A stretch of 64,000 bases of DNA from CAZGKW01 sp964526295 (GCA_964526295.1 CAZGKW010000024.1:8764-72763); one strand, 5' to 3'. Shown: positions 25,533-34,348, counted from the stretch's first letter. Notes: a model not told the origin generated them from the sequence alone. Program-made: numbers and translations.

Positions 25533-26543
25533 ATGGCGGACGAGATGCGGATCGGACTGATCGGCTGCGGCGGCATGATGCGGGCCCACGTCAGGGACCT
25601 GCGGGAGATCCCCGAGGTGCGGATGGCCGCCCTCGTGGACAACGACCCGGCCCGGATCGCCGCCTACAAGGCGGAATGGCCCGACCTCGGCGCCGCCGCC
25701 GAGTACGATGACTACCAGAAGGCCCTCGACGCCGACGACCTGACCGGCGTTGTCATCTCCACGCCCCACACGCTCCATCACGAGCAGATCATGGCGGCGC
25801 TCGACCGCGGCATCCACGTCCTGACAGAGAAGCCCATGGTCTGCCGGATCGACCACGCCGTCGAGATCGTCAAGAAGGTCCGCGAGAGCGGACTGGTGCT
25901 CGTCATCGGCTACCAGCGGCACTACGGCGGGGCGTTCCGCTACATGCGGCGGGCCATCGCCGACGGTGTCATCGGCGAGGTCCAGGCGGTCCTGGCGTTC
26001 CAGTGTCAGGGGTGGAAGGTCGGCACGGCGGGCATGTGGCGGCAGGTGCCGGACCTCTCCGGCGGCGGCCAGCTCAACGACTCGGGCAGCCACCTGGTCG
26101 ACGTTCTCCTGTGGGTGACCGGCCTCCAGGCCGACACCGTCTCGGCCCAGATCGACAACTGCGGCACGCCGGTCGACATCAACTCCGCCCTCACAGTCCG
26201 CTTCACGAACGGGGCCGTCGGCACGTTCACCATCGTGGGCGACTACCCGGCAAGCGGCATGTGGGAGGACATCAGCATCCTCGGCGACAAGGGCGGGTTC
26301 CACCTGCGCCACGGCGGAACGCTGACCCAGGTGCTCGGCCGCAGCGACGCCACGCTGACGGTCGATCCGAGCCGCCTGAGCGGCGGGTCGATCTCGGCGA
26401 ACTTTATCCGCTCGATCCAGGGAACCGAGGAACCGGCCGCCCCGGTCGAGTGCGGCCTCCGCGTCATCGAGCTGACCGAGGCCGCCTGGAAGAGCGGCGC
26501 GGCCGGCGGGGCGCCGGTGACCGTGCCGCGGACGGATCTGTAG
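25533..26543 (+). CDS. Gfo/Idh/MocA-family oxidoreductase
   Basis: 336 residues. The N-terminal Rossmann fold opens with RIGLIGCGGMMRAHVRDL; the family signature EKPM is in GIHVLTEKPMVCR, and the second domain has VIGYQRHYGGAFRYMRRA and GGGQLNDSGSHLVDVLLW. These enzymes oxidise or reduce sugars, inositols or their acids with NAD(P). The family is strongly expanded in planctomycetes, and the substrate cannot be told. The start ATG follows AAAGGTGGAG. It converges with the sulfatase gene. Confidence 0.92.
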   Translation: MADEMRIGLIGCGGMMRAHVRDLREIPEVRMAALVDNDPARIAAYKAEWPDLGAAAEYDDYQKALDADDLTGVVISTPHTLHHEQIMAALDRGIHVLTEKPMVCRIDHAVEIVKKVRESGLVLVIGYQRHYGGAFRYMRRAIADGVIGEVQAVLAFQCQGWKVGTAGMWRQVPDLSGGGQLNDSGSHLVDVLLWVTGLQADTVSAQIDNCGTPVDINSALTVRFTNGAVGTFTIVGDYPASGMWEDISILGDKGGFHLRHGGTLTQVLGRSDATLTVDPSRLSGGSISANFIRSIQGTEEPAAPVECGLRVIELTEAAWKSGAAGGAPVTVPRTDL

Positions 26544-26615
26544 GCGCCTTGAGCCCGCTGCGGGAGTGGCGGGGCACGCGCACCTGGGCAGTGACTTTCG
26601 CCGGCCGCACCGGCT

Positions 26616-28061
26616 TCACGCTCTGTAATCCTGCCCGGCCGCGCTCCGCTCGCACGAAGCCGACCAGGCCTCCAACTCGGCCCGCATCTCGGCCACCAGC
26701 TTCGGCTTCTCCGCTGCCAGGTCCGTCCTCTCGCCGGGATCGGCCGCCAGGTCGAACAGCATCCACGTCTTGCCCCCGTCGGTGCTGACGAGCTTGTGCC
26801 GGTTGCCGGAGAGGGCGAGCTGGTCTCTGGACTGGAACGCGATCCGCCGCGGCCGCTCCGCCATCTTCCCCTCAAGGAGCGGCATGAGGCTCAGGCCGTC
26901 GAGCGGCTCCGGCTGCCCCTTCGCCTTCAGGCCGAGGGCGTCGAGCACCGTGGGGTAGTAGTCCGACGTGACGCACGGCACGTCCGTCCGCCGACCGGGC
27001 CGGACGCGGTCGGGCCATTCCAGGAGCCCCGGCACACGCACGCCGCCCTCGAACAGGCTCCGCTTACGTCCTCGGAGCGGACCGGCCGAGCCCGGCCCCG
27101 ACTTGTGCTCCGGCCCGTTGTCGCTCGCGAACCAGACCACCGTGCTTCCGGCGACGCCGAGGCGGCGGAGCTCCCCGCGGAGGCGGCCGATCTGCTCGTC
27201 CATCGCCGTCAGGCAGCCGAAGTAGTGGCGGGCTTTCTCGTTCGGCACGTGGGCGTAGAGGGCGAGGTGCTCGGGGCCCGCCAGGACCGGCTCGTGCGGC
27301 GTGTGGAACCAGACGACCGCCAAGAAGGGCCGCTTGGCCGCGGCGGCGTCGCGGATGAACGGGATGGCCCGGTCCATGATGACGCGGGAGTCATCGCCCT
27401 CAAGGTTCCGCATCGCTTTTTTCCCCTCGCCCGTCCAGTAGGCCGTCCCGTAGGCCCCTCCGCCGCGGGGCTTCTGCATGGGGTCGAGCGTGGGTACCTT
27501 GGCTTCGGTGGAGAAGCAGACGTCGAAGCCGTGCTCCCAGGGCGGGGCGTAGTGGTCGACGCCGCGCGGACCGCCACGGTTCGAGTCCTTCTCCGTCTTC
27601 GTCAGCGTCCCAAGGTGCCACTTGCCGAAGTGGCCCGTCACGTAGCCGCGCGTCTTCAGGGCTTCGGCCAGCGTGACCTCCTCGGCGGGCAGGTGCCCGG
27701 CGTTGGCGAACCAGATGCCGTAGCGGGACGGATGGCGGCCCGTCATGCACGAGCCCCGCGTCGGCGAGCAGACCGGGGCCGCCGCGTAGAACCGGTCGAA
27801 TCGCAAGCCCGCCGCTGCCATGGCGTCGAGGTGCGGCGTCTTCAGGTGCGGATGACCGTAGTAGCCGGTGTCAGCGTATCCCTGGTCGTCACTCATCAGG
27901 AGGATGAGGTTGGGCCGGTTGCCGGCGCCGATCTCCTCGGCGCCGGGTTGGGCCGACAGGAGGGGCCGCGGGCCGGCGTCGGCCAGAGTCGACGCGGTCA
28001 TCACGGCCGCTCCGCCGGCCAGGCCCTTGAGAAACGTCCGCCGCGTGTTCGGGTAGCTCAA
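26616..28061 (-). CDS. Secreted (Tat) sulfatase, formylglycine type
   Basis: 481 residues. A twin-arginine signal (TRRTFLKGLAGGAAVMTAS) is followed by the sulfatase core: LILLMSDDQGYADTGYYG with the metal-binding Asp pair, the active-site CSPTRGS (C-x-P-x-R, Cys becoming formylglycine), TGHFGKWHLG and the later ASDNGPEH. It cleaves a sulfate ester from a sulfated carbohydrate or similar compound outside the cytoplasm. The TTG at 28061 was chosen because it overlaps the pcm stop (TTGA) and follows GGAAGGAGCGAGGC; upstream frame is shadow of pcm. This is the intact counterpart of the remnant at 5502. Confidence 0.93.
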   Translation of the reverse strand: MSYPNTRRTFLKGLAGGAAVMTASTLADAGPRPLLSAQPGAEEIGAGNRPNLILLMSDDQGYADTGYYGHPHLKTPHLDAMAAAGLRFDRFYAAAPVCSPTRGSCMTGRHPSRYGIWFANAGHLPAEEVTLAEALKTRGYVTGHFGKWHLGTLTKTEKDSNRGGPRGVDHYAPPWEHGFDVCFSTEAKVPTLDPMQKPRGGGAYGTAYWTGEGKKAMRNLEGDDSRVIMDRAIPFIRDAAAAKRPFLAVVWFHTPHEPVLAGPEHLALYAHVPNEKARHYFGCLTAMDEQIGRLRGELRRLGVAGSTVVWFASDNGPEHKSGPGSAGPLRGRKRSLFEGGVRVPGLLEWPDRVRPGRRTDVPCVTSDYYPTVLDALGLKAKGQPEPLDGLSLMPLLEGKMAERPRRIAFQSRDQLALSGNRHKLVSTDGGKTWMLFDLAADPGERTDLAAEKPKLVAEMRAELEAWSASCERSAAGQDYRA

Positions 28062-28711
28062 GCCTCGCTCCTTCCGGGTTCGCCTCGGTCGACCAGCGGC
28101 ACGAAGCGGCAGGGGCAGAACTGCGTCCGGCTCGTCCGTCCGCCCCGGCGCTCCACCCGCTCCAGGACCTGCGTGCCGAAACCGCCCACGGGTGCGACGA
28201 GCACGCCCGGGTCGCCGAGCTGCTCCAACCACGCCCCGGGCATCTCCTCGGCCGCGGCCGCACACAGGATTCGGTCGAACGGTGACTCCTCGGGCCAGCC
28301 CTGTCGTCCATCACCGACTCGGTAATGCACGTTGTCGAAGGCCAGGACATCGAGCCGGCGGCGGGCCGCAGTCTGGAGACCCTCGTGGACCTCGATCGTG
28401 TAGAGCTCGGCCGCCAGCTCCGCCAGGATGGCCGCCTGGTACCCCGAGCCGGTGCCGATCTCCAGGACTCGCTCGGCGCCGGTCAGGTCGAGGCCCTGCG
28501 TCATCAGGGCGACCATGTAGGGCTGACTGATGGTTTGTCCCTCGCCGATGGGCAGGGGATGGTCTTCGTAGGCGTCGCCTTTCCGGCCGGACGGGACGAA
28601 GAAGGCCCGGTCGATCTTCCGGAACGCCGCCAGGACACGCGGGTCGCGGATATCTCGGGCGGCGAGCTGCCGCTCGACCATCTGATCGAGTTCGTCCTGG
28701 GCACCGGCCAT
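28058..28711 (-). CDS. pcm: Protein-L-isoaspartate O-methyltransferase
   Basis: 217 residues. Landmarks are DPRVLAAFRKIDRAFFVP, the start of the catalytic region GEGQTISQPYMVALMTQGL, the SAM-binding motif RVLEIGTGSGYQAA and DRILCAAAAEEMP. It repairs isoaspartyl damage in aged proteins by methylating the abnormal carboxyl. The gene overlaps the sulfatase start by 4 bases and lies 45 bases after the GGDEF gene, so the three probably share a transcript. Confidence 0.95.
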   Translation of the reverse strand: MAGAQDELDQMVERQLAARDIRDPRVLAAFRKIDRAFFVPSGRKGDAYEDHPLPIGEGQTISQPYMVALMTQGLDLTGAERVLEIGTGSGYQAAILAELAAELYTIEVHEGLQTAARRRLDVLAFDNVHYRVGDGRQGWPEESPFDRILCAAAAEEMPGAWLEQLGDPGVLVAPVGGFGTQVLERVERRGGRTSRTQFCPCRFVPLVDRGEPGRSEA

Positions 28712-28756
28712 GGCACTGGGTCTCTCGGCGAATCGGAACGGCCGTCATCTCAAGGC

Positions 28757-29758
28757 TCAAAGCTGTTCGACGGTCACGACCCGGTTGCCGCCCTCGAGCT
28801 GGGCCCGGTACAGGGCCCGCGTCGCCCGTTCCATCAGGACGGGCACCGGGTCGGCCTCACGGTAGTCGGCGACGCCGATGCTGAGCGTCAGCCGCGGCTC
28901 GGCGTGCGGGAACGGGAACGCTTCGACCTCCCGGCGAAGTCGGTCGGCCGCTACGGCGGCGCCCGCAAGGTCCGTCTCCGGCAGGCACAGGCCGAGCTGG
29001 CGATGGAGGAACCTCCCGATCGTGTCGATGGGCCGCAGGTGCTCGGCCACGGTGTGGACGATCTGGGCCAGGGCCATGGTCGCATCGCGGTGGCCCCACC
29101 GCTGTTCGTAGCGGTCGAGGCGGTCGATCTCGAAGATCGCCAGACCCAGGCCCCGCTCGAACCGATCGGCACGCTGCATCTCCTCGCGGAGCCGGACGCA
29201 GAAAAAGTCGAACGAGTAGACCCCGGTCTCCGGGTCGGTGAGCTGGTGCTGCCGCTGCTGCTCGCGGAGCATCGACCGGCTGTAGACCGCGCTGACGAGG
29301 TGCCCCAGGAGGCAGCACACGGTGACGGCCTCCGGCTCGAAGGCGTTCGGCCGGTCGGCATCACAGATGAGGCACCCCAGGCCGACCGGGCCCGACCGGA
29401 CCGGGGCCGCCAGGACCGATCCGGCATCCTGTTCGAGACGCAGGTCGGCGGCGGTGCGAAAGTCGGCGGCCGTGTCGGGCACGAGGACGGCCTCGCGGCC
29501 GCGAACGACGCGTCCGAGCGTCTCGTTGGCGTTCAGGTCGGGGCGGAAGCCGTGGGCGAAGTGGTCGCTGAGGCCGCGATGGACGACGACCCGGAGACGG
29601 AAGTTCCCGTCCGCCAGCAGGAGCAGAGCGACCGCCCGGCAGCCGAGCACTTCCCTCGCCGCCCGGGCCGCGTTGGAGCAGCCTTCCTCCATCGACGTGG
29701 AGGCGGCCGCGCGATCGCAGGCCCGGCACAGGATCGTGAGGGTGCGGTGGAGTTCCAT
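28757..29758 (-). CDS. GAF plus degenerate GGDEF domain protein
   Basis: 333 residues. Residues ~10-165 form a GAF-like domain; ~185-330 form a diguanylate-cyclase fold that keeps family landmarks (LTDPETGVYSFDFF, GLAIFEIDRLDRYEQRWGH, LSIGVADY, ATRALYRAQLEGGNRVV). The signature loop that should read GG[DE]EF is LHRQL in GRFLHRQLGLCLP, so c-di-GMP synthesis is not expected; it may bind a ligand or protein instead. The ATG at 29758 follows GGAGGGCCGGGC; the GTG at 29776 lies ahead of that site. The predicted promoter is just upstream. Confidence 0.82.
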   Translation of the reverse strand: MELHRTLTILCRACDRAAASTSMEEGCSNAARAAREVLGCRAVALLLLADGNFRLRVVVHRGLSDHFAHGFRPDLNANETLGRVVRGREAVLVPDTAADFRTAADLRLEQDAGSVLAAPVRSGPVGLGCLICDADRPNAFEPEAVTVCCLLGHLVSAVYSRSMLREQQRQHQLTDPETGVYSFDFFCVRLREEMQRADRFERGLGLAIFEIDRLDRYEQRWGHRDATMALAQIVHTVAEHLRPIDTIGRFLHRQLGLCLPETDLAGAAVAADRLRREVEAFPFPHAEPRLTLSIGVADYREADPVPVLMERATRALYRAQLEGGNRVVTVEQL

Positions 29759-29781
29759 GCCCGGCCCTCCTGTCACGCCCG

Positions 29782-29810
29782 GTATAATCGAGGGAGACAG
29801 GCGGCGTCAA
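29782..29810 (-). promoter_or_regulatory. Candidate promoter for GAF/GGDEF-pcm-sulfatase transcript
   Basis: On the minus strand, -35 TTGACG (29810-29805), a 17-base spacer and -10 TTATAC (29787-29782). The same AT patch reads TATAAT on the plus strand (29783-29788) and could also serve the SAM hydrolase gene. Confidence 0.45.
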
Positions 29811-29896
29811 CGCTAAGTTGGCCCACCCGCCGCCGCGCCTTGACCGCCGACGGACGAGCCCCAATAATCTGGCCCTTCAGACAAAGGAGCGCGCCT

Positions 29897-30697
29897 ATGG
29901 GACCGATCGTCACCTTGCTGACCGACTTCGGCGTGGAGAGCACGTATCCGGCCCAGATGAAGGGCGTCATTCTCGGCCGGTGCCCCCAGGCCGTGCCGGT
30001 CGACCTCTCGCACGGCGTGCCGCGCCACGACATCCGCACCGCCGCTTTCATGCTGGCGGCGTCGGTGGAGGCGTTCCCCGAGGGGACGGTCCACGTAGGG
30101 GTGGTCGACCCTCAGGTGGGAACGCCTCGCCGGGTACTGGCGGCGTCGCATCGGGGATCGCTGTTCGTGGCGCCGGACAACGGCCTGCTGACGGTGGTCC
30201 TTCGCAACGACTCGGCCGGCGACGAGGCGAGCGTCGTCAGCGTGGAAAATGAGACCTTCTTCCGGACCGAGGTTTCGAGCACGTTCCACGGCCGGGATAT
30301 CTTCGCGCCGGTCGCCGGGGCGTTGGCCTGTGGCACGCCATTGGGGGAACTCGGGCCGCCCGCCGGCGAGTACGGCCGGATCGATATGCCGACGGCCAGG
30401 CGAGACGGGCCGACGCTCCGCGGAGAGGTCCTTTACGTCGATCCCTTCGGGAACCTCGTGACGAACGTCCCCGCGGCGGAGCTGGAGGGCGTCGACCGGG
30501 CGTCCCTGAAGGTCCGCCTCGCCGGGGCGGTCATCGACGGCCTGTGCCGGGCCTACTCCGACGTCCCGGCCGGGATGCTCCTGGCGTACATCGGCAGTGC
30601 GGGGCTGCTGGAGGTGGCCGTGAACCGCCAGAGCGCCGCGACGCGGCTCGGGGCCGAGATCGGCACACCCGTCGTCGTCCAGCAGCCGAACGGATAG
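29897..30697 (+). CDS. S-adenosyl-L-methionine hydrolase (DUF62 family)
   Basis: 266 residues. The family start ITLLTDFG-like (IVTLLTDFGVESTYPAQMKG), LSHGVPRHDIRTAAFML, VVDPQVGT and FVAPDNGLLT, and the C-terminal VDPFGNLVTNV define the SAM hydroxide adenosyltransferase fold. Members split SAM to adenosine and methionine using water; some relatives fluorinate or chlorinate SAM, but nothing here suggests halogenation. The ATG at 29897 follows AAAGGAGC. It lies 46 bases before bioA, whose enzyme uses SAM as amino donor, so the pairing may be meaningful. Confidence 0.9.
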   Translation: MGPIVTLLTDFGVESTYPAQMKGVILGRCPQAVPVDLSHGVPRHDIRTAAFMLAASVEAFPEGTVHVGVVDPQVGTPRRVLAASHRGSLFVAPDNGLLTVVLRNDSAGDEASVVSVENETFFRTEVSSTFHGRDIFAPVAGALACGTPLGELGPPAGEYGRIDMPTARRDGPTLRGEVLYVDPFGNLVTNVPAAELEGVDRASLKVRLAGAVIDGLCRAYSDVPAGMLLAYIGSAGLLEVAVNRQSAATRLGAEIGTPVVVQQPNG

Positions 30698-30743
30698 CCC
30701 GGCCGCGGGGCCGCGGCGTGGTCAGGCACGGGGTAGAGACGGC

Positions 30744-32108
30744 ATGAGCGACGCGGCAGACCGCACCGAGCGGCTCCGAGAACGCGACAAGGCCCACCTG
30801 TGGCACCCATTCACCCAGATGGCCGACTGGGTCGGCGGCGAGCCCGTCGTCATCGATGCCGGCGAGGCCGAGTTCCTCATCGACACCGAGGGCCGGCGGT
30901 ACGTCGACGGCGTCTCGAGCCTGTGGTGCAACCTGCACGGCCACCGGCGGGCGGAGATCGACGCGGCCGTGCGGGACCAGCTCCGCCGCATCGCCCATTC
31001 GACGCTCCTCGGTCTGGCGTCCCCGCCGTCGATCGAGCTGGCGCACCGGTTGGCGGAGCTCGGGCCGCCGGGACTGACCCGCGTCTTCTACTCCGACTCC
31101 GGGGCAACGGCCGTCGAGATTGCGCTCAAGATGGCGTTCCAGTACTGGCGGCAGCGCCCGGCCCCCCGGCCGGAGAAATCGACGTTCGTCCGCCTCCAGC
31201 ACGCCTATCACGGCGACACGCTCGGCGCCGTAAGCGTCGGCGGGATCCACCTCTTCCACGAGGTGTACGGTCCGCTCCTGTTCGAGACCATCGAGGCCCC
31301 CGCGCCGTACTGCTATCGCTGCCCGCTCGACCTGGAGCCCGCGGCCTGCGGCATGGCCTGCGCCGAGCGGATGGAAGCGGTCCTCGGATCCCGGTCCGAC
31401 GAGGTGGCCGCCGTCATCCTGGAGCCCCTCGTCCAGGGGGCCTCCGGCATGATCGTCCATCCGCCGGGGTACCTGAGACGCGTGGCCGATGCCTGCCGAG
31501 CGCATGATGTGCTGCTGATCGCCGACGAGGTCGCGACGGGCTTCGGCCGGACGGGCCGGATGTTCGCCTGCGAGCACGAAGACGTGCGGCCCGACCTGAT
31601 GGCCGTCGCCAAGGGCATCACGGGCGGGTACCTGCCGCTGGCGGCGACGCTGGCGACCGAGCGGATCTACGAGGCGTTCCTGGGCGACGAGGGACGGAAG
31701 TTCTTCCACGGCCACACCTACACGGGCAACGCGCTCGGGTGTGCGGCGGCGCTGGCCAGCCTGGACGTCTTCGAGGCCGACGGCGTCCTGGAGCGGATCG
31801 GCGTATTGGCCGAGGGGTTGGGGGAGCTGCTCGCGCCGGTGGCCGATCTGGCGCACGTCGGCGAGGTCCGCCGCCGCGGCCTGATGGTCGGGATCGAGCT
31901 GGTGGCCGACAGGCGGACGCGGGAGCGGTTCCCGCCGAGCGAGCGCCGAGGCGTCCGGGTCTGCGAGGCGGCCCGGCGTCGCGGCGTCTGGGTCCGGCCT
32001 CTCGGCGACGTGGTCGTCCTGATGCCGCCCTACTGCATCTCAGACGCGAGCCTGGAGCGGATCGCCTGGGCCGTGGCGGCAGGCATCGAGGAAGCGACCG
32101 GCCCATGA
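30744..32108 (+). CDS. bioA: Adenosylmethionine-8-amino-7-oxononanoate aminotransferase
   Basis: 454 residues, class III PLP aminotransferase. The N-terminal HLWHPFTQMADW is diagnostic of BioA; then come YVDGVSSLWCNLHGHRRAEI, YSDSGATAVEIALKMAFQYW, the PLP-contacting IADEVATGFGRTGRMFACEH and the Schiff-base Lys in LMAVAKGITGGYLPL. It converts KAPA to DAPA with SAM as amino donor in biotin synthesis. The stop overlaps bioD (ATGA). bioB and bioF are not in the window. Confidence 0.96.
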   Translation: MSDAADRTERLRERDKAHLWHPFTQMADWVGGEPVVIDAGEAEFLIDTEGRRYVDGVSSLWCNLHGHRRAEIDAAVRDQLRRIAHSTLLGLASPPSIELAHRLAELGPPGLTRVFYSDSGATAVEIALKMAFQYWRQRPAPRPEKSTFVRLQHAYHGDTLGAVSVGGIHLFHEVYGPLLFETIEAPAPYCYRCPLDLEPAACGMACAERMEAVLGSRSDEVAAVILEPLVQGASGMIVHPPGYLRRVADACRAHDVLLIADEVATGFGRTGRMFACEHEDVRPDLMAVAKGITGGYLPLAATLATERIYEAFLGDEGRKFFHGHTYTGNALGCAAALASLDVFEADGVLERIGVLAEGLGELLAPVADLAHVGEVRRRGLMVGIELVADRRTRERFPPSERRGVRVCEAARRRGVWVRPLGDVVVLMPPYCISDASLERIAWAVAAGIEEATGP

Positions 32109-32818
32109 GCCGCGGATTCATCATCACCGGGACCGACACGGAGGTCGGCAAGACGGTCATCACGGCGGGCCTGGCGGCCGTCCTCCGGGAGCGGGGCCGC
32201 GACGTCGGTGTCATGAAGCCGATCGCCACGGGCTGTGTGCGGCGTCGGGAGGGGCTCGTCTCGGAGGACGCCGAGTTCCTGGCGCAGGCGGCGGACGCGG
32301 TCGAGCCGCTCGAGGAGATCGCCCCAATCTGCCTGGCCGAGCCGCTCGCACCGACGGTGGCGGCGGCACGGGCGGGCGCCCGAGTCGACCTCGACCCGAT
32401 GTGGCGGGCGTGGCGGCGGCTCCGGGCGGCACACGACGTGATGCTCGTCGAAGGCATCGGCGGTATCCTCTGTCCCGTGACGCCCGATAAGCTCCTGGCG
32501 GACATCCTGCCGGATTTCAAGCTGCCTGTGCTCATCGTTGCCCGACCGGGCCTGGGGACGATCAACCACACCATGCTGACGGTCGAGGCGGCCCGTGCCC
32601 GAGGCCTGGCGATCGCCGGAATCGTCATCAACCGGTACGACGCGGATGCGCTGGGGCTGGCTGAGATGACGAACCCGGACGAGATCCAGCGCCTGACGGG
32701 CGAGGCGGTCCTGGGCCTCGTACCGGCCGACGAGACGACTGACCCGACCCGCGGGATCGTGGGGGATGCGGTCCTGGCGTCGATCCGGCAGATGCGGCCC
32801 GAGCGACTGCTGCGTTGA
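32105..32818 (+). CDS. bioD: Dethiobiotin synthetase
   Basis: 237 residues. The P-loop region FIITGTDTEVGKTVITAGL is the BioD signature (G-T-D-T-x-V-G-K-T); MKPIATGC and VEGIGGILCPVT follow. The ATP-dependent enzyme carboxylates DAPA and closes the ureido ring. Translationally coupled to bioA. The segment RGLAIAGIVINRYDAD is also typical. Confidence 0.96.
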   Translation: MSRGFIITGTDTEVGKTVITAGLAAVLRERGRDVGVMKPIATGCVRRREGLVSEDAEFLAQAADAVEPLEEIAPICLAEPLAPTVAAARAGARVDLDPMWRAWRRLRAAHDVMLVEGIGGILCPVTPDKLLADILPDFKLPVLIVARPGLGTINHTMLTVEAARARGLAIAGIVINRYDADALGLAEMTNPDEIQRLTGEAVLGLVPADETTDPTRGIVGDAVLASIRQMRPERLLR

Positions 32819-32969
32819 GCGGCTTCGTCCGCCTGGACCCCGCTTCGCGTCGGGGCAGGGGCGACGGCCCCCCCTCCGGGGCGCGCTCAGGTTTGATGCA
32901 CGCCCGGCGAAGCGGCAGCGGGCCGCGGGGCGGCGCCCGCCGGGCCCGCAAAAGGATTCGGATTTCGTC

Positions 32970-32997
32970 TTGACATGGTGACGCGCGGGCATATTGT
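32970..32997 (+). promoter_or_regulatory. Promoter of tRNA-Val
   Basis: -35 TTGACA (32970-32975), a 16-base spacer and -10 TATTGT (32992-32997), placing the transcription start about 8 bases before the tRNA. Confidence 0.75.
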
Positions 32998-33012
32998 AAG
33001 GGAGGTGGGCGT

Positions 33013-33089
33013 GGGCGATTAGCTCAGTTGGCGAGAGCGCCTGGTCGACAACCAGGAGGTCACAGGTTCAAGTCCTGTATCGCCCACCA
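33013..33089 (+). tRNA. tRNA-Val (anticodon GAC), with C33
   Basis: 77 bases with full cloverleaf: acceptor GGGCGAT pairing ATCGCCC, D arm GCTC/GAGC, anticodon stem CCTGG/CCAGG, T arm ACAGG/CCTGT with loop TTCAAGT, discriminator A and encoded CCA. The anticodon loop is TCGACAA, giving GAC (valine; A73 agrees). Position 33 is C, where nearly all elongator tRNAs have U. Confidence 0.93.
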
Positions 33090-33432
33090 TCCGCAGGCGG
33101 CCGACCGTGCGGGGGACTGGCCCGGTCGGCAAGGGTGGCCCTGACCGGGGAAGAAAGGGCCGTCCGAGACGTTCGGCGTAACACGCCCTCCGACACGCAG
33201 AAGCAGTCAGACACGGCTTGGTGCTGACGCCTTACGCGAGGCGGCGGCCTCGGCACGGAGGAGTTGCGCTGTCCTGCGACTCCTCGCACGGCCTGGGCCG
33301 TAGCCCGTTTGCCGTGCGCCGGTCGGTCGCGTATGGCCGGCAGCACAGACGGAGAAAGAAGTCCTGGCGGCCTTGCTATGGCTGCGGGAAAGGGGCAAGA
33401 ATACGTAAGGGGGGAAAAGAAAGGGACCTTAC
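33090..33432. other. Gene-free spacer before ArsR-type gene
   Basis: 343 bases between tRNA-Val and the ArsR-type gene. I see no convincing coding sequence or RNA. Short inverted repeats occur near 33095-33145 but without a T-run. Confidence 0.5.
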
Positions 33433-33735
33433 ATGGCTAAGAAGTCAGCAAGACGTCGGGCGGACTTGCAGGAATGGGCACGCGGGTTCTCGCTGCTTTC
33501 GGACCCCACACGGCTCGGCATCCTGCAGGAACTGTCGGCCGGCTCCAAGAACGTCACCGCCTTGTGCAAGGCGCTGGGGCTGAAGCAGCCGACCATCAGT
33601 CACCATCTCGGCCTGTTGCGGATGGGACGGCTGGTCACCGGCACGCGCGCCGGCAAGTCCGTCATCTACGAGTCGGAAAAGGCCAACATGAAGGACCTGG
33701 CCGCGGCCCTCGACAAGCTGACACCCAGCAAGTAA
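33433..33735 (+). CDS. ArsR-family winged-helix transcriptional regulator
   Basis: 100 residues. The fold is seen in FSLLSDPTRLGILQELSAG followed by the helix-turn-helix ALCKALGLKQPTISHHLGLL and a beta-wing GRLVTGTRAGKSVIYESE. The metal-binding ELCVC-type motif of ArsR/SmtB is absent, with only one Cys in helix 3, so it is more likely a redox- or protein-controlled or non-metal member. It is a single-gene unit closed by an intrinsic terminator; the target is not apparent. Confidence 0.9.
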   Translation: MAKKSARRRADLQEWARGFSLLSDPTRLGILQELSAGSKNVTALCKALGLKQPTISHHLGLLRMGRLVTGTRAGKSVIYESEKANMKDLAAALDKLTPSK

Positions 33736-34036
33736 GACGGGTCGGAAGCGAACAGCCCGGGCGTGTGGGGGCGTACGCCGACGCGGGAGCGGTCTCGCGG
33801 GGACCTGAGGCGCCTCGGTGTAGCCGTTCGAGTGGCGCGGGCGCCCGGGCAGATTGTGCCCCAAGCGAATCACGCGGGGAGCGGGCCTGACCCGCTCCCC
33901 CACTTTTTGGCGCCGGGCGACGGATTTCTCGGTGCGGGCTTGATTCCTGAGGGCGGGCCGGGTAACACGTTGCCCGTGCAGGAAACGAATGGCCTTCGGC
34001 GGCGGGAAGCCGCCGACCGGACAAGGAGGACCTTGC
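33736..34036. other. Spacer holding the ArsR-gene terminator
   Basis: About 300 bases between the regulator and the ferredoxin. Apart from the terminator at 33876-33908 and a strong ribosome site (AAGGAGG at 34023-34029), nothing is recognised. Confidence 0.5.
33876..33908 (+). terminator. Intrinsic terminator after ArsR-type gene
   Basis: Perfect 10-base arms GGGGAGCGGG and CCCGCTCCCC around CCTGA, followed by CACTTTTT. Confidence 0.85.
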
Positions 34037-34225
34037 ATGAAGGCGATCGTCGATCCGGAGCTTTGCGTGGCCTGCGAGGCCTGCGTGGACATCTGCCCGG
34101 ACGTGTTCGAGATGGGCGACGAAACGGCCGTCGTGAAGGTCGACCCGGTGCCGGCCGAGCACGCCGACGCCGTCCGTGAGGCCGCCGAGGCCTGCCCGAC
34201 CGAGGCGATCAGCGTCGAGGAATAG
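34037..34225 (+). CDS. Small [4Fe-4S] ferredoxin
   Basis: 62 residues. Cys10, Cys13, Cys16 and Cys53 are placed to bind one [4Fe-4S] cluster; Cys20 of the first C-x2-C-x2-C-x3-C-P is also present, but the rest of a second cluster motif is missing, leaving only the distal C-P (EACPTEAI). Size and pattern match single-cluster ferredoxins of the Desulfovibrio/Thermotoga type. The ATG at 34037 has an excellent ribosome site, AAGGAGG, 7 bases upstream. It stands alone; a link with the radical SAM or NQR proteins is possible but not shown. Confidence 0.93.
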   Translation: MKAIVDPELCVACEACVDICPDVFEMGDETAVVKVDPVPAEHADAVREAAEACPTEAISVEE

Positions 34226-34348
34226 GCCCACGCCTGTGCGGCGCGGCCGGCTGGCGAGGCGGGCCGCGGGCAGGGCGGCCGACCCCGTGCGGCGGGGGGC
34301 CGCCTGCGCCGACGAAGCGCCGGACCTCCGGCCGGGGGAGGGTGGGGG

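Noticed and set aside
33013..33089. tRNA-Asp reading of the tRNA
   Set aside because: The centre of the seven-base loop is GAC, not GTC, and the discriminator is A rather than the G expected for Asp.
33218..33583. Plus-strand open frame overlapping the start of the ArsR-type gene
   Set aside because: No motif and poor composition; the overlapping frame at 33433 is a clear winged-helix protein.
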